Shown: positions 7,842 through 15,999, counted from the first letter of the stretch. The stretch is DNA of 64,000 nt from Frondihabitans sp. 762G35 (GCF_002074055.1 NZ_CP014619.1:682001-746000), one strand, 5' to 3'. Notes: generated by a model from the sequence alone, not told the origin. A program made the numbers and translations.

Positions 7842-8458
7842 ATGGCTATGAACTCAGAAACCCGTGTCGTTGGGTTCGTGACCACGATGGCAGTTGGCAC
7901 GATCGTCTGGGGCGAGTGGTTCACGTGGAAAGCCTCGCTCGATGGCTTCCCTGGCCGCCGCCTTGAGTCGAGCAAGGACAGCCAGCGCGAGATCATTCTC
8001 GTGCCAGGATTTCCATCACGTGACGATGGCCGTGCGAGCCTCGTTCAGAAGTGGCGTTGCCGGATTGTAGATCGATCCACGAGTTCTTCTGCAGCACTGT
8101 TTGTGTTCAGCGGAGGCCCGTCTCGCGGAGGCCGATCCGAAGCTGCCGTTATGTCCGCCTACGCTGTCGACCGCTCGGTATCCAGGCGCACTCTGTTGTG
8201 CTCGAAGAGGAGTCCAAGAACACCTGGGAAAACGTGGCCATGTCGCTTCCGTTTCTCGAAGACGCTCAATCCATTGTGATCGCCTCCAACACGTTTCACG
8301 CTCGCCGCGTGAGGAGCTACCTCCAGAAGCAGCGGCCCGATCTTGCCCTTGCGTTGCTCCGAGGACGCGACTCGATTCCCGGTGAGCTCGCGCCGATCAA
8401 ACCCGTTCTCGCGTTATACGAATGGCGACGTGCCAGGAAAGCTCGTTCGCAGGGCTGA
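7842..8458 (+). pseudogene. YdcF/ElyC-like (DUF218) gene with single frameshift
   Basis: Frame one gives REIILVPGFPSRDDGRASL... LFVFSGGPSRGGRSEAAVMS; from about 8174 the next frame continues with LGIQAHSVVLEEESKNTWEN and IASNTFHARRVRSYLQ. Joined, these give the conserved DUF218 order (hydrophobic strand with the GG/SGG turn, the E..S.NT.EN motif and the NxxHxxR strand). One missing base near 8171-8176 explains the break. In intact form it would be a membrane-anchored protein of the SanA/YdcF type linked to envelope metabolism. Confidence 0.7.
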
Positions 8459-8505
8459 AGCTAACTGCACGGTCACCGTTCTCCTGCGGACGCCCACCGC
8501 CTCCA

Positions 8506-8558
8506 ACGGTGAGGGTTCCCTGGCGAACGGCGGCCGGGGAACGATCAGGGTCCGGCCT
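8506..8558 (+). repeat. Dispersed hairpin repeat, copy 4 (tandem blocks)
   Basis: Two family blocks in tandem: AACGGTGAGGGTTCCC then GGAACGATCAGGGTCCGG, with GCGAACGGCGGCC between them. A partial extra block, GTTCTCCTGCGGACGC, lies at about 8479-8494. Located 3' of the YdcF-like remnant. Confidence 0.55.
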
Positions 8559-8620
8559 GTGTGCGGCTCATTTCGATTGACGAACCGTAGCGCTGGCGAT
8601 CCCTCGGGCAGAATCAAACG

Positions 8621-8932
8621 GTGTCGAACGATCTGAGCCCTCGCTCCCTCCCGCTAGTCGCCGTCATACTTGGGCTCGGCGGTTTTGGAACCCTCGGGTA
8701 CAGTTCCGTCCTCGCTTTCCAGGATGCTAGGGAATCCACGGGTCCGATTTTTGAGACCGCCGTGGTGGTCGGATTCGTGGGGCTATCTCTCGTGGCGGTC
8801 GGCATCGTACTTTCAGCCCGGGCCGTCCGACTCAGGACTGCATTCGCGCGTCTTGCCCTTGGGATTTGTGTCGCGGCCTTACCCGTTGTCATTCTTGGCT
8901 ACCTGGTCGTCCTATTCCTGTTCTACAGCTGA
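8621..8932 (+). CDS. Small three-helix membrane protein, unknown
   Basis: A 103-residue product starting at GTG 8621 (MSNDLSPRSLP), with three hydrophobic segments at ~11-29, ~44-66 and ~77-101, almost no extramembrane loops and a C-terminus ending LFLFYS. No family recognised. There is little ribosome-binding sequence before the GTG. It follows a repeat copy and precedes another spacer with a repeat. Confidence 0.55.
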   Translation: MSNDLSPRSLPLVAVILGLGGFGTLGYSSVLAFQDARESTGPIFETAVVVGFVGLSLVAVGIVLSARAVRLRTAFARLALGICVAALPVVILGYLVVLFLFYS

Positions 8933-9053
8933 TTGAAGAGGAAGACACCTAGTCGGCTAATCGCAGGAGATCTGATGCCTTGGGCGTGACCTTCGTGCGG
9001 GCCGATACGAAGCAGAGTCCTCGCCCTCCCGCGATTACGCGATCGATGCCGCC

Positions 9054-9100
9054 GGGAGTTCCGCTTCGAACGTCGGCCGAGACGAATGCTGAAGACCGCC
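9054..9100 (+). repeat. Dispersed hairpin repeat, copy 5
   Basis: Shares the block TTCGAACGTCGGCCGAG with the copy at 11406, followed by ACGAATGCTGAAGACCG; the stem itself has decayed. The remainder of 8933-9257 holds no supported gene. Confidence 0.5.
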
Positions 9101-9257
9101 TACCGCATGCGTCAAGTAAGTGAACAGCAGTGCTTGTGGTACACCGATCTAAGGCTTGGGAAGGTGATGGGCGGATTTCTTCCCCTCGTTCCCCGTCACG
9201 AACCCTTCGTTGTCGTAGCGGACCGATACGATCAACCAACACTGGAAAGGGAAAAGC

Positions 9258-9488
9258 ATGTTTGCCAATGTAGGTGGATACGGCTTCGCCGTTGGGGTCA
9301 TCGTCGCCTACGTCGTCATTGCCGCCCTGGGGATCTTCGTCGGGTACCTCATCATCCGCACCGCGATCCTCCGCGCCCTAAACAGTCATTACAAGACCGT
9401 TCGACTCTTCGAGAAAACCGGTCAATGGCAACCCCGCTACCAAGGCAATCGGCGACCTCACGGAGCCGACACCACCGAGAACTCCTGA
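9258..9488 (+). CDS. Small single-helix membrane protein, unknown
   Basis: A 76-residue protein: a short N-terminus, one long hydrophobic helix at ~8-34 (GVIVAYVVIAALGIFVGYLI), then a polar basic region. GGAAAGGG a few bases before the ATG supports the start. Such architecture fits a membrane anchor or a small superinfection/holin-like protein, but nothing in the sequence decides that. Confidence 0.6.
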   Translation: MFANVGGYGFAVGVIVAYVVIAALGIFVGYLIIRTAILRALNSHYKTVRLFEKTGQWQPRYQGNRRPHGADTTENS

Positions 9489-9885
9489 ACGAGGATCGAG
9501 CGCTTGCAAGGCGTCACCTCTGCCCAAGAATGATGCACGCAGGATGACGTGGACACAGGATCGTTCTCGCTCACACCGGCCTCGCTTATCGCGCACTTCT
9601 GCCGTAGCTCGGCACTGCGCGTTTGGGAACGGACGCGGCGGTGCGGACACGGGCGACCCTTCATTCAGCCACTTTCGGCGGGTACACACGCGCACCTCTT
9701 AGCCACACGAACTTCCGCCCCAAGGACGGGTCGCCCCTCACGCTCTGCAGGACCGGGTTGAATGCCATCGGCCTCGTCATTGTCTGGTTCTGCTCAGGCC
9801 ACACCATCGCCCGCCGCAACATACCCTCACGGTGAAGGTCCAGCCGCTAGACGGTGCCGGTCGAGCGCGAGCCCATGTCGATGCA
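9489..9885. other. Spacer with no supported gene
   Basis: About 400 bases. Short open frames exist, one reading like a Ser/Ala/Pro linker (SASSLSGSAQATPSPAA), which may be a scrap of a lost secreted protein. None has a ribosome binding site or a recognisable domain. Confidence 0.4.
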
Positions 9886-10410
9886 TTACCTCGGGGTTGC
9901 GTATCCACCGCTCCGAGCAAGCCGACCCAGCTTCGGAACGGCGCGCGAGAAGCGGTGGCCTGGTGCGGCGAGAGCTTTGGTCATAGGCGACCTCGGGGAC
10001 GCGAACTCGTTGTCGAACACCGGCCGAAGGAGCTGCTCTTCTAGCCACGTAGCGGCAAGTGACGCGAACAGATCCGGGGTTCCAGAAAGCCCGCGCACTT
10101 TCAACTCATGCGGTGAGCCGAACACATAGTCGCCAGGATCTGGAAAACCCGTTTGACCCCACCCGCCGCGAAGTATCGGAACGCGATCGTCCCGGAACTG
10201 CACGAACACATGCAGCGCATTGACGGACCCAGCGATCCCTTGAACCGCCACCGCCACCATGAGCGGATCGGGCGAGGAGAACGTCTCCACGAGGGTGTCC
10301 TCGGGCTTCACGTCCGTCTTCCATCGCGCAGCGGCCGCCCGAAGAACTGTCAGGTACTCCGCCTCGCGGCTCTGGCGCGGTCGAATGTCGCGGAAGAAAT
10401 CGGAAGTCAC
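9886..10410 (-). CDS. Conserved-looking soluble protein, unknown
   Basis: A 174-residue protein beginning at GTG 10410, without signal peptide or membrane helices. It has a mixed alpha/beta appearance: an N-terminal helix (SREAEYLTVLRAAAARWK), then strands such as VAVAVQGIAGSVNALHVFVQ and DRVPILRGGWGQ, and a final helical part. It resembles small actinobacterial proteins of unknown function, possibly immunity-like, but I cannot name a family. Confidence 0.6.
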   Translation of the reverse strand: MTSDFFRDIRPRQSREAEYLTVLRAAAARWKTDVKPEDTLVETFSSPDPLMVAVAVQGIAGSVNALHVFVQFRDDRVPILRGGWGQTGFPDPGDYVFGSPHELKVRGLSGTPDLFASLAATWLEEQLLRPVFDNEFASPRSPMTKALAAPGHRFSRAVPKLGRLARSGGYATPR

Positions 10411-10491
10411 GCGCTCAGTGTCTCAGGGCGGCGGATGACCACACCGCCTTTCAGGGCCGTCGTCGCGTCGCGTGACTCTCACACGCGCTCG

Positions 10492-10535
10492 GGGTTCCCT
10501 CTGCGCGTCTGTCGAGGCGGACGTTGAAGGTCCGG
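10492..10535 (+). repeat. Dispersed hairpin repeat, copy 6
   Basis: Perfect stem CGGAC-GTTGAAG-GTCCG at 10518-10534, preceded by GGTTCCCTCTGCGCGTC. It abuts the 3' end of the minus-strand gene ending at 10544. Confidence 0.6.
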
Positions 10536-10543
10536 TTGCGGAG

Positions 10544-10834
10544 TTAGTCGACGAGAGAGACAAGGGACTCGACGGCGTTCCACAGGTCGTGCTGAGTGCC
10601 GCTAGCAATGTGCGCATCGGTCTTCGTGTACTTGTATTGCGCCGAGAGAGCGATCCTGTGGATGGTTCCGATTTGCGCGTTCGTGCCAGCGGAGGTGACC
10701 GTCCAGTTCCTGCCATCGTTCCGACGAACCGTGTAGGAACCCCCGTCATCCGTCTTGGCTTCGAAGACGACTTCTCCTGTCAAGTCGGAGTCGCGTGATG
10801 CGGACCGTCCGTCAACCTGGACGTCGGTGATCAT
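10544..10834 (-). CDS. Small soluble protein, unknown
   Basis: A 96-residue product rich in beta-strand pattern (ITDVQVDGRSASRDSDLTGE, then GGSYTVRRNDGRNWTV) and a C-terminal amphipathic helix (QHDLWNAVESLVSLVD). I start it at ATG 10834 because AAAGGA stands six bases upstream; the frame is also open to 10900. No signal or membrane segment. Function unknown. A hairpin repeat follows its stop codon directly. Confidence 0.55.
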   Translation of the reverse strand: MITDVQVDGRSASRDSDLTGEVVFEAKTDDGGSYTVRRNDGRNWTVTSAGTNAQIGTIHRIALSAQYKYTKTDAHIASGTQHDLWNAVESLVSLVD

Positions 10835-10961
10835 GACGGGTCCTTTCATAGCTGCCATCTCTTGTGACGATGTTTGGGAGGTGTCTTCCTTGCGATGCAA
10901 GCACTTTCATAGTCCTCTTCGCCGGAAGACGCCTTGCGGGTCGCTAATGACCTTCTCCCAC

Positions 10962-11027
10962 GCAGAGGGTTCCCCCGCGGACGCGAGTCGAGATCCCTCG
11001 AAGGCGAACGCTGTACGTCCGGCTAGC
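10962..11027 (+). repeat. Dispersed hairpin repeat, copy 7
   Basis: Long copy: GGGTTCCCCCGCGGACGCG, a middle block, and GCGAACGCTGTACGTCCGG. It overlaps the stop codon (11023-11025) of the minus-strand membrane-protein gene. Confidence 0.55.
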
Positions 11028-11295
11028 GGTCCTCGTCAACGGGACCCACATCAGTCCCATTGTCCGCAACCTTGGCTCGCCGGAATAGGGACCCTCGATT
11101 CGAGGTCAGCGCCAGAGCAATAAAGGCAAGAATGGATGCGACCACCACATTTCCACCAACAAGCGGCCGGGAAAACACGTCGACTGCCAAAAGCGCAACG
11201 GTTGCGGCAAGGTATGCGCAAGACGCAATAAGCCAATTCCGCGCGTGCCGAACCGATCGCTGCCGTCGAGGCTTTGAACTGTTGCCGGTGTTCAT
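11023..11295 (-). CDS. Small two-helix membrane protein, unknown
   Basis: A 90-residue product: a basic N-terminal tail (SSKPRRQRSVRHARN), two hydrophobic helices (~20-42 and ~46-64) and an acidic end. The ATG at 11295 has no strong ribosome binding site. Its stop codon is formed inside a copy of the dispersed repeat. No family recognised. Confidence 0.5.
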   Translation of the reverse strand: MNTGNSSKPRRQRSVRHARNWLIASCAYLAATVALLAVDVFSRPLVGGNVVVASILAFIALALTSNRGSLFRRAKVADNGTDVGPVDEDR

Positions 11296-11393
11296 GACAG
11301 GACCTTATCGCCGACTGATGGCTTCGCCGAGCACGCAGGTCGCTGCCCTCTGCCAGCGGCAGTTCGCGCTCCCTTTTGGCAGACAGTGGTGAT

Positions 11394-11405
11394 CCCCCCC
11401 CCCCC
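11394..11405. repeat. Poly-C tract of twelve bases
   Basis: An uninterrupted run of 12 C directly before a dispersed repeat copy. Runs this long are slippage-prone. It is not inside a supported coding frame. Confidence 0.8.
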
Positions 11406-11439
11406 GAACGTCGGCCGAGGCGGACGCTGAAGGTCCGGC
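11406..11439 (+). repeat. Dispersed hairpin repeat, copy 8
   Basis: Perfect stem CGGAC-GCTGAAG-GTCCG at 11421-11437, preceded by GAACGTCGGCCGAGG. This copy is close to the family consensus. Confidence 0.6.
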
Positions 11440-11562
11440 CCGCGCGCGCCATTGGTCAACTGATCTGACAGCAGTCCCTCCCGAGGTAACCGCTCCGAGT
11501 GGCCCGGCCTTGGTGGCACGATGCGGGTTCGTCTTCCGGCTGCGGTCACATAGTCTCGCTCC

Positions 11563-11793
11563 ATGGAGGAAGTAACCGGTGTCGTCGTCTGGTGGAGCGA
11601 GGAAGAGGGATGGGGCACCCTCCGGTCGGAGATGGCTCGTTCCGACGTGTTCGCCCACTTCTCGAACCTGGACATGGAGGGACATCACGTCCTGCAGCCG
11701 GGCCAGAGAGTCGATTTTCTCCTAGAGGAATACCCGCGTGGACAAGATGGGTATTTCTATCGGGCCGAGCAAGTTCGGGTCATCGGCCTTTAG
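11563..11793 (+). CDS. Cold-shock-domain-like protein
   Basis: A 76-residue single-domain protein with CSD spacing: GVVVWWSEEEGWGTLRSE in place of the usual KWFN..KGFGFI (RNP1 region), then SDVFAHFSNL (the DVFVHFS RNP2 motif) and QRVDFLLEE (the VxFxxxxG strand). The RNP1 aromatic residues are partly substituted, so RNA binding may be altered. It is a divergent member of the CspA/CSD family, probably cytoplasmic. Confidence 0.75.
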   Translation: MEEVTGVVVWWSEEEGWGTLRSEMARSDVFAHFSNLDMEGHHVLQPGQRVDFLLEEYPRGQDGYFYRAEQVRVIGL

Positions 11794-11869
11794 GGCGAAA
11801 GTCCAACGCCGCAGCAGGCGAATGAACAGTCGGCGTTCCCGCTCCGCGACGGAGCGATACTGTGGCGCA

Positions 11870-12049
11870 ATGCTGAGTTCGCGTCGTCTCCTTACCGTCG
11901 AAGCGGTTCTCACGCTGGCCCTGGTCCTGCTCGTTCTCACGTCCGCGTTCGGGTGGGATGTCAGGCTGTATTGGGTGGGCGGATTCATTGCCCTGGTTGC
12001 TCTCACAATGATCATTCTGAATTCGCTGGATCGTCGCCGCCGGCTCTAG
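11870..12049 (+). CDS. Small two-helix membrane protein, unknown
   Basis: A 59-residue protein, MLSSRRLLTVEAVLTLALVL..., with two hydrophobic helices (~8-28, ~34-52) and a basic tail SLDRRRRL. The frame is open back to 11738, overlapping the cold-shock gene, but the upstream part is Arg/Ser-rich and unlike protein. GGAGCG lies 13 bases before this ATG. Function unknown. Confidence 0.45.
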   Translation: MLSSRRLLTVEAVLTLALVLLVLTSAFGWDVRLYWVGGFIALVALTMIILNSLDRRRRL

Positions 12050-12158
12050 CGTCCGTAGACCCTTCCCTCATATGTGCCGGTCTAAGGAATCCACAAACGG
12101 TAAAGACCGGGCTTGTGGGGAGCCCGGGCCCCTCGTTGAGATAAGAGGTTGCTGCTCT

Positions 12159-12374
12159 CTATGGACGAGGTCGAAACGAACCGCGCGCCGTCCAGGCGAA
12201 AATGCCTACGGCGATGAACGCCAGCCCGAGAAGGACGAAGAGGCCTCCTTGCGCCTGCCCGTGAATCAGCTCGACAGCCCCAAGCACGACGCAGAGCAGG
12301 CCAGCCAGGGGGAATGTGAAGCCTACGAGGATGAGGGCCACCCTCGCCTGAAAGAGCCAGAACCGCTTGAACAT
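12159..12374 (-). CDS. Small two-helix membrane protein, unknown
   Basis: A 71-residue protein with two long hydrophobic helices (~8-35 and ~42-62) and a short basic end. GAGGAT is about nine bases upstream of the ATG at 12374. It is transcribed away from the sensor kinase operon that follows. No family recognised. Confidence 0.55.
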   Translation of the reverse strand: MFKRFWLFQARVALILVGFTFPLAGLLCVVLGAVELIHGQAQGGLFVLLGLAFIAVGIFAWTARGSFRPRP

Positions 12375-12476
12375 GAAGTCGATCCTCGCCCAGGAAGGGA
12401 CCTTGCACTCAACCCGAGATTTCGACGCTCCGGCAGATGTGCGCAGGACGTTGCGATTCCGGGCAAAGTACGACTT

Positions 12477-12495
12477 GTCTCCTCCGCGAGGAGGA
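12477..12495. promoter_or_regulatory. 19-bp inverted repeat upstream of sensor kinase (site 1)
   Basis: GTCTCCTCCGCGAGGAGGA, with arms CTCCTC and GAGGAG around CGCGAG. The identical 19 bases recur at 14386. It is centred about 60 bases before the predicted transcription start of the kinase gene, a suitable position for a NarL/FixJ-type activator site. Confidence 0.55.
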
Positions 12496-12547
12496 TCCCT
12501 GAGGCGGAAAGCGTGAGAATTGCGCGAGAGAATCTACTTTGGGTCCC

Positions 12548-13729
12548 ATGAGGAATCTCGTCCGGCTCGTCGACGCTGCCTTGCTCCCCGTTGTCGGGGT
12601 CGTCTTCGGCGTTCTGTGGATCATCGGCACTGCCAACACGATCTCGGACAGGACGCCGGTCGAGTGGATCCCCTACGCCCTGATCGGCGTGGCGATCGCC
12701 ACCGCGCGCCTCTCCTCGGCGGGAGCGCTGAGTCTCGTCATCTCCGGGCTGGCCGTTCAGGCGGCCGTTCCTCGGCTGCGGTTTGCGGAGGGGGGCTGGC
12801 CGGCGTACGCGGGTCTTCTGATCGTGCTCTTCGTCGTCGCAGCCAAGCCGGATGCCAGATCGCGGGTATTCGGTCTGATCGTGGGGGTCACAGGATCCGT
12901 CGCCGTGGGGATCCTGGTCGGCGCCGCTGGCGGTCAGCCGCTGGTGGCGATGCTGGTCGCCGGTGTCAGCACCGTCGCAGCGTGGGTGCTCGGTCTAGCG
13001 GTCACGCTCGTCCGCCAGCGGAACGTCGCATCGAAGCGCAGTCGCGCCCTCGAACACGAGGTGGATGCTGCCGCGACAGAGCTCGCCGTCGCCCGGGAGC
13101 GCGAGAGGACCGCGCAGGACGTGCATGACATCATGGCGCACTCGCTGGCGGTGATCGTCGCTCAGGCCGATGGGGCCCTATTCCTGCAAGGGGAGAGACC
13201 CGCTGCTGCAACGGAGAGCCTGACGGCGATCTCCGTGGCCGCGCGCGAATCCCTGGGAGAGCTGCGGGTGATGCTGCAGTCGCTGACGGCGGATCCCGAG
13301 GGGCACTCTCATCCGACGCTGCAAGACCTCGACTCACTTCTTGCTCGCATGCGGTCCGCGGGTCTGCGGGTCTCGGAGACGACGTTCGGTGAACCCGGCC
13401 TACTCACGGCCGGGCAACAGCTGGCCGTCTACCGAATCGTGCAGGAGAGCCTGACGAATGCCCTCAAGCATTCGGGGCCCACGTCCGAGGTGCGCGTCAC
13501 TCAAGACTGGCGCGGCCCGGGGCTCGCTCTCGGCGTCACCTCGATTGGCGGCCATGAACCACGACCAGGGTCGCCTGCCGGAACTTCTCGTGGAATCACC
13601 GGGATGACCGAGCGGGCGCGGCTCGCCGGGGGCTGGCTCGTAGCGGAGCAGGATCACGAGGATGCTCGCACCTTCGTCGTCACCGCCTTCATCCCCACGG
13701 TGGCCGCACCATCGGTAGCTGTCCGATGA
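12548..13729 (+). CDS. Sensor histidine kinase (HisKA_3/NarL-type partner)
   Basis: A 393-residue membrane kinase. About six hydrophobic segments fill residues 5-150. Then follows a coiled segment and the HisKA_3 dimerisation/phosphoacceptor motif ERTAQDVHDIMAHSLAVIVA, with the phosphorylated His in DVHD. The ATP-binding N-box is ESLTNALKHSG, and the C-terminal GITGMTERARLAGG closes the domain. It pairs with the overlapping response regulator (ATGA junction). I start it at ATG 12548: TACTTT lies exactly seven bases upstream, which suggests a leaderless mRNA; a TTG at 12539 is the alternative. Confidence 0.9.
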   Translation: MRNLVRLVDAALLPVVGVVFGVLWIIGTANTISDRTPVEWIPYALIGVAIATARLSSAGALSLVISGLAVQAAVPRLRFAEGGWPAYAGLLIVLFVVAAKPDARSRVFGLIVGVTGSVAVGILVGAAGGQPLVAMLVAGVSTVAAWVLGLAVTLVRQRNVASKRSRALEHEVDAAATELAVARERERTAQDVHDIMAHSLAVIVAQADGALFLQGERPAAATESLTAISVAARESLGELRVMLQSLTADPEGHSHPTLQDLDSLLARMRSAGLRVSETTFGEPGLLTAGQQLAVYRIVQESLTNALKHSGPTSEVRVTQDWRGPGLALGVTSIGGHEPRPGSPAGTSRGITGMTERARLAGGWLVAEQDHEDARTFVVTAFIPTVAAPSVAVR

Positions 13730-14382
13730 GTCCGATCCGTGTCGCGATCGCCGACGACCAACGGCTTTTCTGCTCGGGCATTCAGATGCTCATCGAGTCG
13801 CAGTCTGACCTGGAGTTCGCGGGCGCCGCGTATGACGGCGACACCATAGTGAATCTCGCGGCGACTGTCGGACCAGACGTCATTCTGATGGACATTCGTA
13901 TGCCCGGCCGCAATGGGATCACGGCGACTGAAGCGATCTGCGACCGGGCCGGCGATGCCGCTCCGAAGGTCATCATCCTGACAACTCACGAACGAGACGT
14001 CGCCGTACTTCAGGCGATCACCGCCGGCGCGAGCGGGTTCCTCCTCAAAGACACCAACCCGGACTTCCTCCTCGCCGCGATCAGGACCGTGCACGAGGGC
14101 CAGTCCGTGATCGCCCCTCGCAGCACGGTCGCGCTCATCCAGGACCTGATCCCGGCAGGCGGCAAGCCGGCCGACCAGTCGGTCATCCAAGCCCTGTCCG
14201 TGCGAGAGAAGGAAATCTTTCTCCTGGCCGCGCGCGGTCTCACCAACGCAGAGATAGCCTCGACGGCCTTCATCTCAGAGACGACGGTGAAAAGTCACGT
14301 CTCGAGTATCTTCGCCAAACTTGACCTGACGTCGAGACTGCAGATCGTCGCGTTCGCGTACGAGCACGGCCTCTTGAGGTAG
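13726..14382 (+). CDS. NarL/LuxR-family response regulator
   Basis: A 218-residue two-domain regulator. The receiver domain has the acidic pair in IADDQ, the phosphorylated Asp in VILMDIRMPG and the conserved Lys in FLLKDT. The C-terminal LuxR HTH is complete: LSVREKEIFLLAARGLTNAE then STAFISETTVKSHVSSIF. It overlaps the kinase gene by four bases and is its evident partner. The 19-bp inverted repeats before the kinase and directly after this stop codon are the best candidates for its DNA sites. Confidence 0.92.
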   Translation: MSPIRVAIADDQRLFCSGIQMLIESQSDLEFAGAAYDGDTIVNLAATVGPDVILMDIRMPGRNGITATEAICDRAGDAAPKVIILTTHERDVAVLQAITAGASGFLLKDTNPDFLLAAIRTVHEGQSVIAPRSTVALIQDLIPAGGKPADQSVIQALSVREKEIFLLAARGLTNAEIASTAFISETTVKSHVSSIFAKLDLTSRLQIVAFAYEHGLLR

Positions 14383-14385
14383 GCA

Positions 14386-14404
14386 GTCTCCTCCGCGAGG
14401 AGGA
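14386..14404. promoter_or_regulatory. 19-bp inverted repeat upstream of glycosyltransferase (site 2)
   Basis: Identical over 19 bases to the element at 12477 (GTCTCCTCCGCGAGGAGGA). It begins four bases after the response-regulator stop codon and lies about 60-75 bases before the glycosyltransferase start. Confidence 0.55.
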
Positions 14405-14417
14405 GAGAAACCCTCCC

Positions 14418-14440
14418 GGGTGAACAGTCGTAGTTCACCC
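14418..14440. promoter_or_regulatory. Inverted repeat before glycosyltransferase
   Basis: Perfect eight-base arms, GGGTGAAC and GTTCACCC, separated by AGTCGTA. It could be an operator or an RNA hairpin/attenuator in the leader of the downstream gene. Confidence 0.45.
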
Positions 14441-14462
14441 CGCAAACGATGAGGTTGGAGGT

Positions 14463-15680
14463 ATGAAAGCCCTTCGGATTCTTCTCGTCATCGACTACAA
14501 GCTCGCCTACCTCGGAGGCGCTCAAACGGCCCTGCGGCAGCAGGCGATGGCCCTCGCCGGCGCCGGTCACGACGTCACGGTGATCGGATCGGACGCCACG
14601 TCCGATCCGGTCCTCGCCGAGACGGGGGTCTCCACCGTGGACCTCCGACCGCTGCTGACCGTCCCAGTCGTGGACCTGCCCATTTTCGTCAACAGTGCCG
14701 CCATGCGGACGCGGCTCGCCGGTCTTCTCGATCGGCGGCGCGTCGAAATCGTAATCGCCCACTCCGAGTTCGGCCTTGCCGCGGCAGCCCTCGAGGTCGC
14801 CGGCGACCGAGGAATCCCCACGATGCACACCGTCCACACGTTCTTCTGGCGGGGCCCGCGTCTCGCCGGCGTCGTGGCCCCGCTCGCCTCCGCTCTGCAC
14901 GCCGCGGTCACCGGGCTGCCGGTCCCTCGCGGGGAGTTGGCCGAGCGACGACTGGACAGCTCTCTGCGCAAGATGACCCTGGCCGTGTCCCGCCGAGCGG
15001 ACCTGGTCGTCTCACCGTCCCACCACCAAGGTCATGCGCTGCGCAGGGCCGGTCTCCCGAGGGTGGCCGTCATCTCCAACGCGACACGCATCCCCGCCGA
15101 GCACGCGGTGCTCCCGCCGCTCGACGGGCCGCTTCGGCTTGTCTGGGCAGCCCGGCTCGCGCCCGAGAAGCGTCTGAACGTCGCACTGCAGGCCATGCAG
15201 ATCGTCGAAGCGACGATGGGGACCGGCGCAGTGCACCTGGACGTCGCGGGCGGGACACCGCGGTCGGGACCCCAGGCGAGGTCTGTCACGTTGCACGACC
15301 GCGTGACGCCCGAGGAGATCGTGGCGCTGCTCGGGAACGCGCACGCAGCAGTCATCACGTCGCACGGGTTCGACAACCAACCCATGATCGCCATCGAAGC
15401 GTTTCAAGCCGGTCGCCCCGTCATCGTCTCCGATCCCACCCTCGCGGCCGAGTTCGGGGCCGCGGCCATCGCCACGCGCACACCGGACGCCCCGGGTCTC
15501 GCCCGCATGATCATCCGGCTGGCAACTCACAGCGAACAACTCCTAGAGCACGTGAGGGCGGCGACGGCGGCCGGGCTCGCATCTTCGCCAGAGTGCCACG
15601 TCGCGCAGCTCGAGGCTGCCTACAAGCGGCTGAACCAGAATCGAACAGGATCTGTCCTCGCCGCGCGAAGGTCCGCATGA
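14463..15680 (+). CDS. Glycosyltransferase family 4 protein
   Basis: A 405-residue GT-B fold enzyme. The N-terminal domain begins LRILLVIDYKLAYLGGAQTA and the C-terminal domain opens with VWAARLAPEKRLNVALQAM, followed by the acidic/sugar-nucleotide region GFDNQPMIAIEAFQAGRPVI. It probably transfers a sugar from a nucleotide donor to an envelope or secondary-metabolite acceptor. GAGGTTGGAGG stands just before the ATG. It is separated from the two-component genes only by two inverted repeats and may be their regulatory target. Confidence 0.85.
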   Translation: MKALRILLVIDYKLAYLGGAQTALRQQAMALAGAGHDVTVIGSDATSDPVLAETGVSTVDLRPLLTVPVVDLPIFVNSAAMRTRLAGLLDRRRVEIVIAHSEFGLAAAALEVAGDRGIPTMHTVHTFFWRGPRLAGVVAPLASALHAAVTGLPVPRGELAERRLDSSLRKMTLAVSRRADLVVSPSHHQGHALRRAGLPRVAVISNATRIPAEHAVLPPLDGPLRLVWAARLAPEKRLNVALQAMQIVEATMGTGAVHLDVAGGTPRSGPQARSVTLHDRVTPEEIVALLGNAHAAVITSHGFDNQPMIAIEAFQAGRPVIVSDPTLAAEFGAAAIATRTPDAPGLARMIIRLATHSEQLLEHVRAATAAGLASSPECHVAQLEAAYKRLNQNRTGSVLAARRSA

Positions 15681-15717
15681 GCATGCGGTGCCCCGGCGCG
15701 GCCCGACCAATAGACCC

Positions 15718-15837
15718 TCAGACCCGACGCTCTGCGCCTTGATAAGGCGGCTCACCCTCCGCCACCCTGAGGTCTTGCTCCTCAAGCGTCTCGAGGGTTG
15801 GAAGGCGCTCGTCCTCCCGCCGGCCTTCCATGTTCAT
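15718..15837 (-). CDS. Tiny acidic protein, unknown
   Basis: A 39-residue product, MNMEGRREDERLPTLETLEE..., ending PPYQGAERRV. The strongest argument is a near-ideal GGAGG nine bases before ATG 15837. It is charged and soluble, with no recognisable domain. It lies convergent with the glycosyltransferase gene. It is too short for homology-free certainty. Confidence 0.4.
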   Translation of the reverse strand: MNMEGRREDERLPTLETLEEQDLRVAEGEPPYQGAERRV

Positions 15838-15999
15838 CGTCGTAATCCTCCACCGCCTCCCTTCTTGTCGAGAAGGCTCCAGCACAGAGTTCCCCCGCAC
15901 GTATCCGGTTCCTTATTTGTTTTGTCCAGCGGCCACACCCTTCCAAGTTCGGTCTTGCGATGGATGTGAAGGGCCTCGAATATCTGAGACTTTTTCCCC

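Noticed and set aside
8949-9242. A minus-strand gene of about 97 codons
   Set aside because: It reads through a repeat copy, has no ribosome binding site, and its composition is not protein-like.
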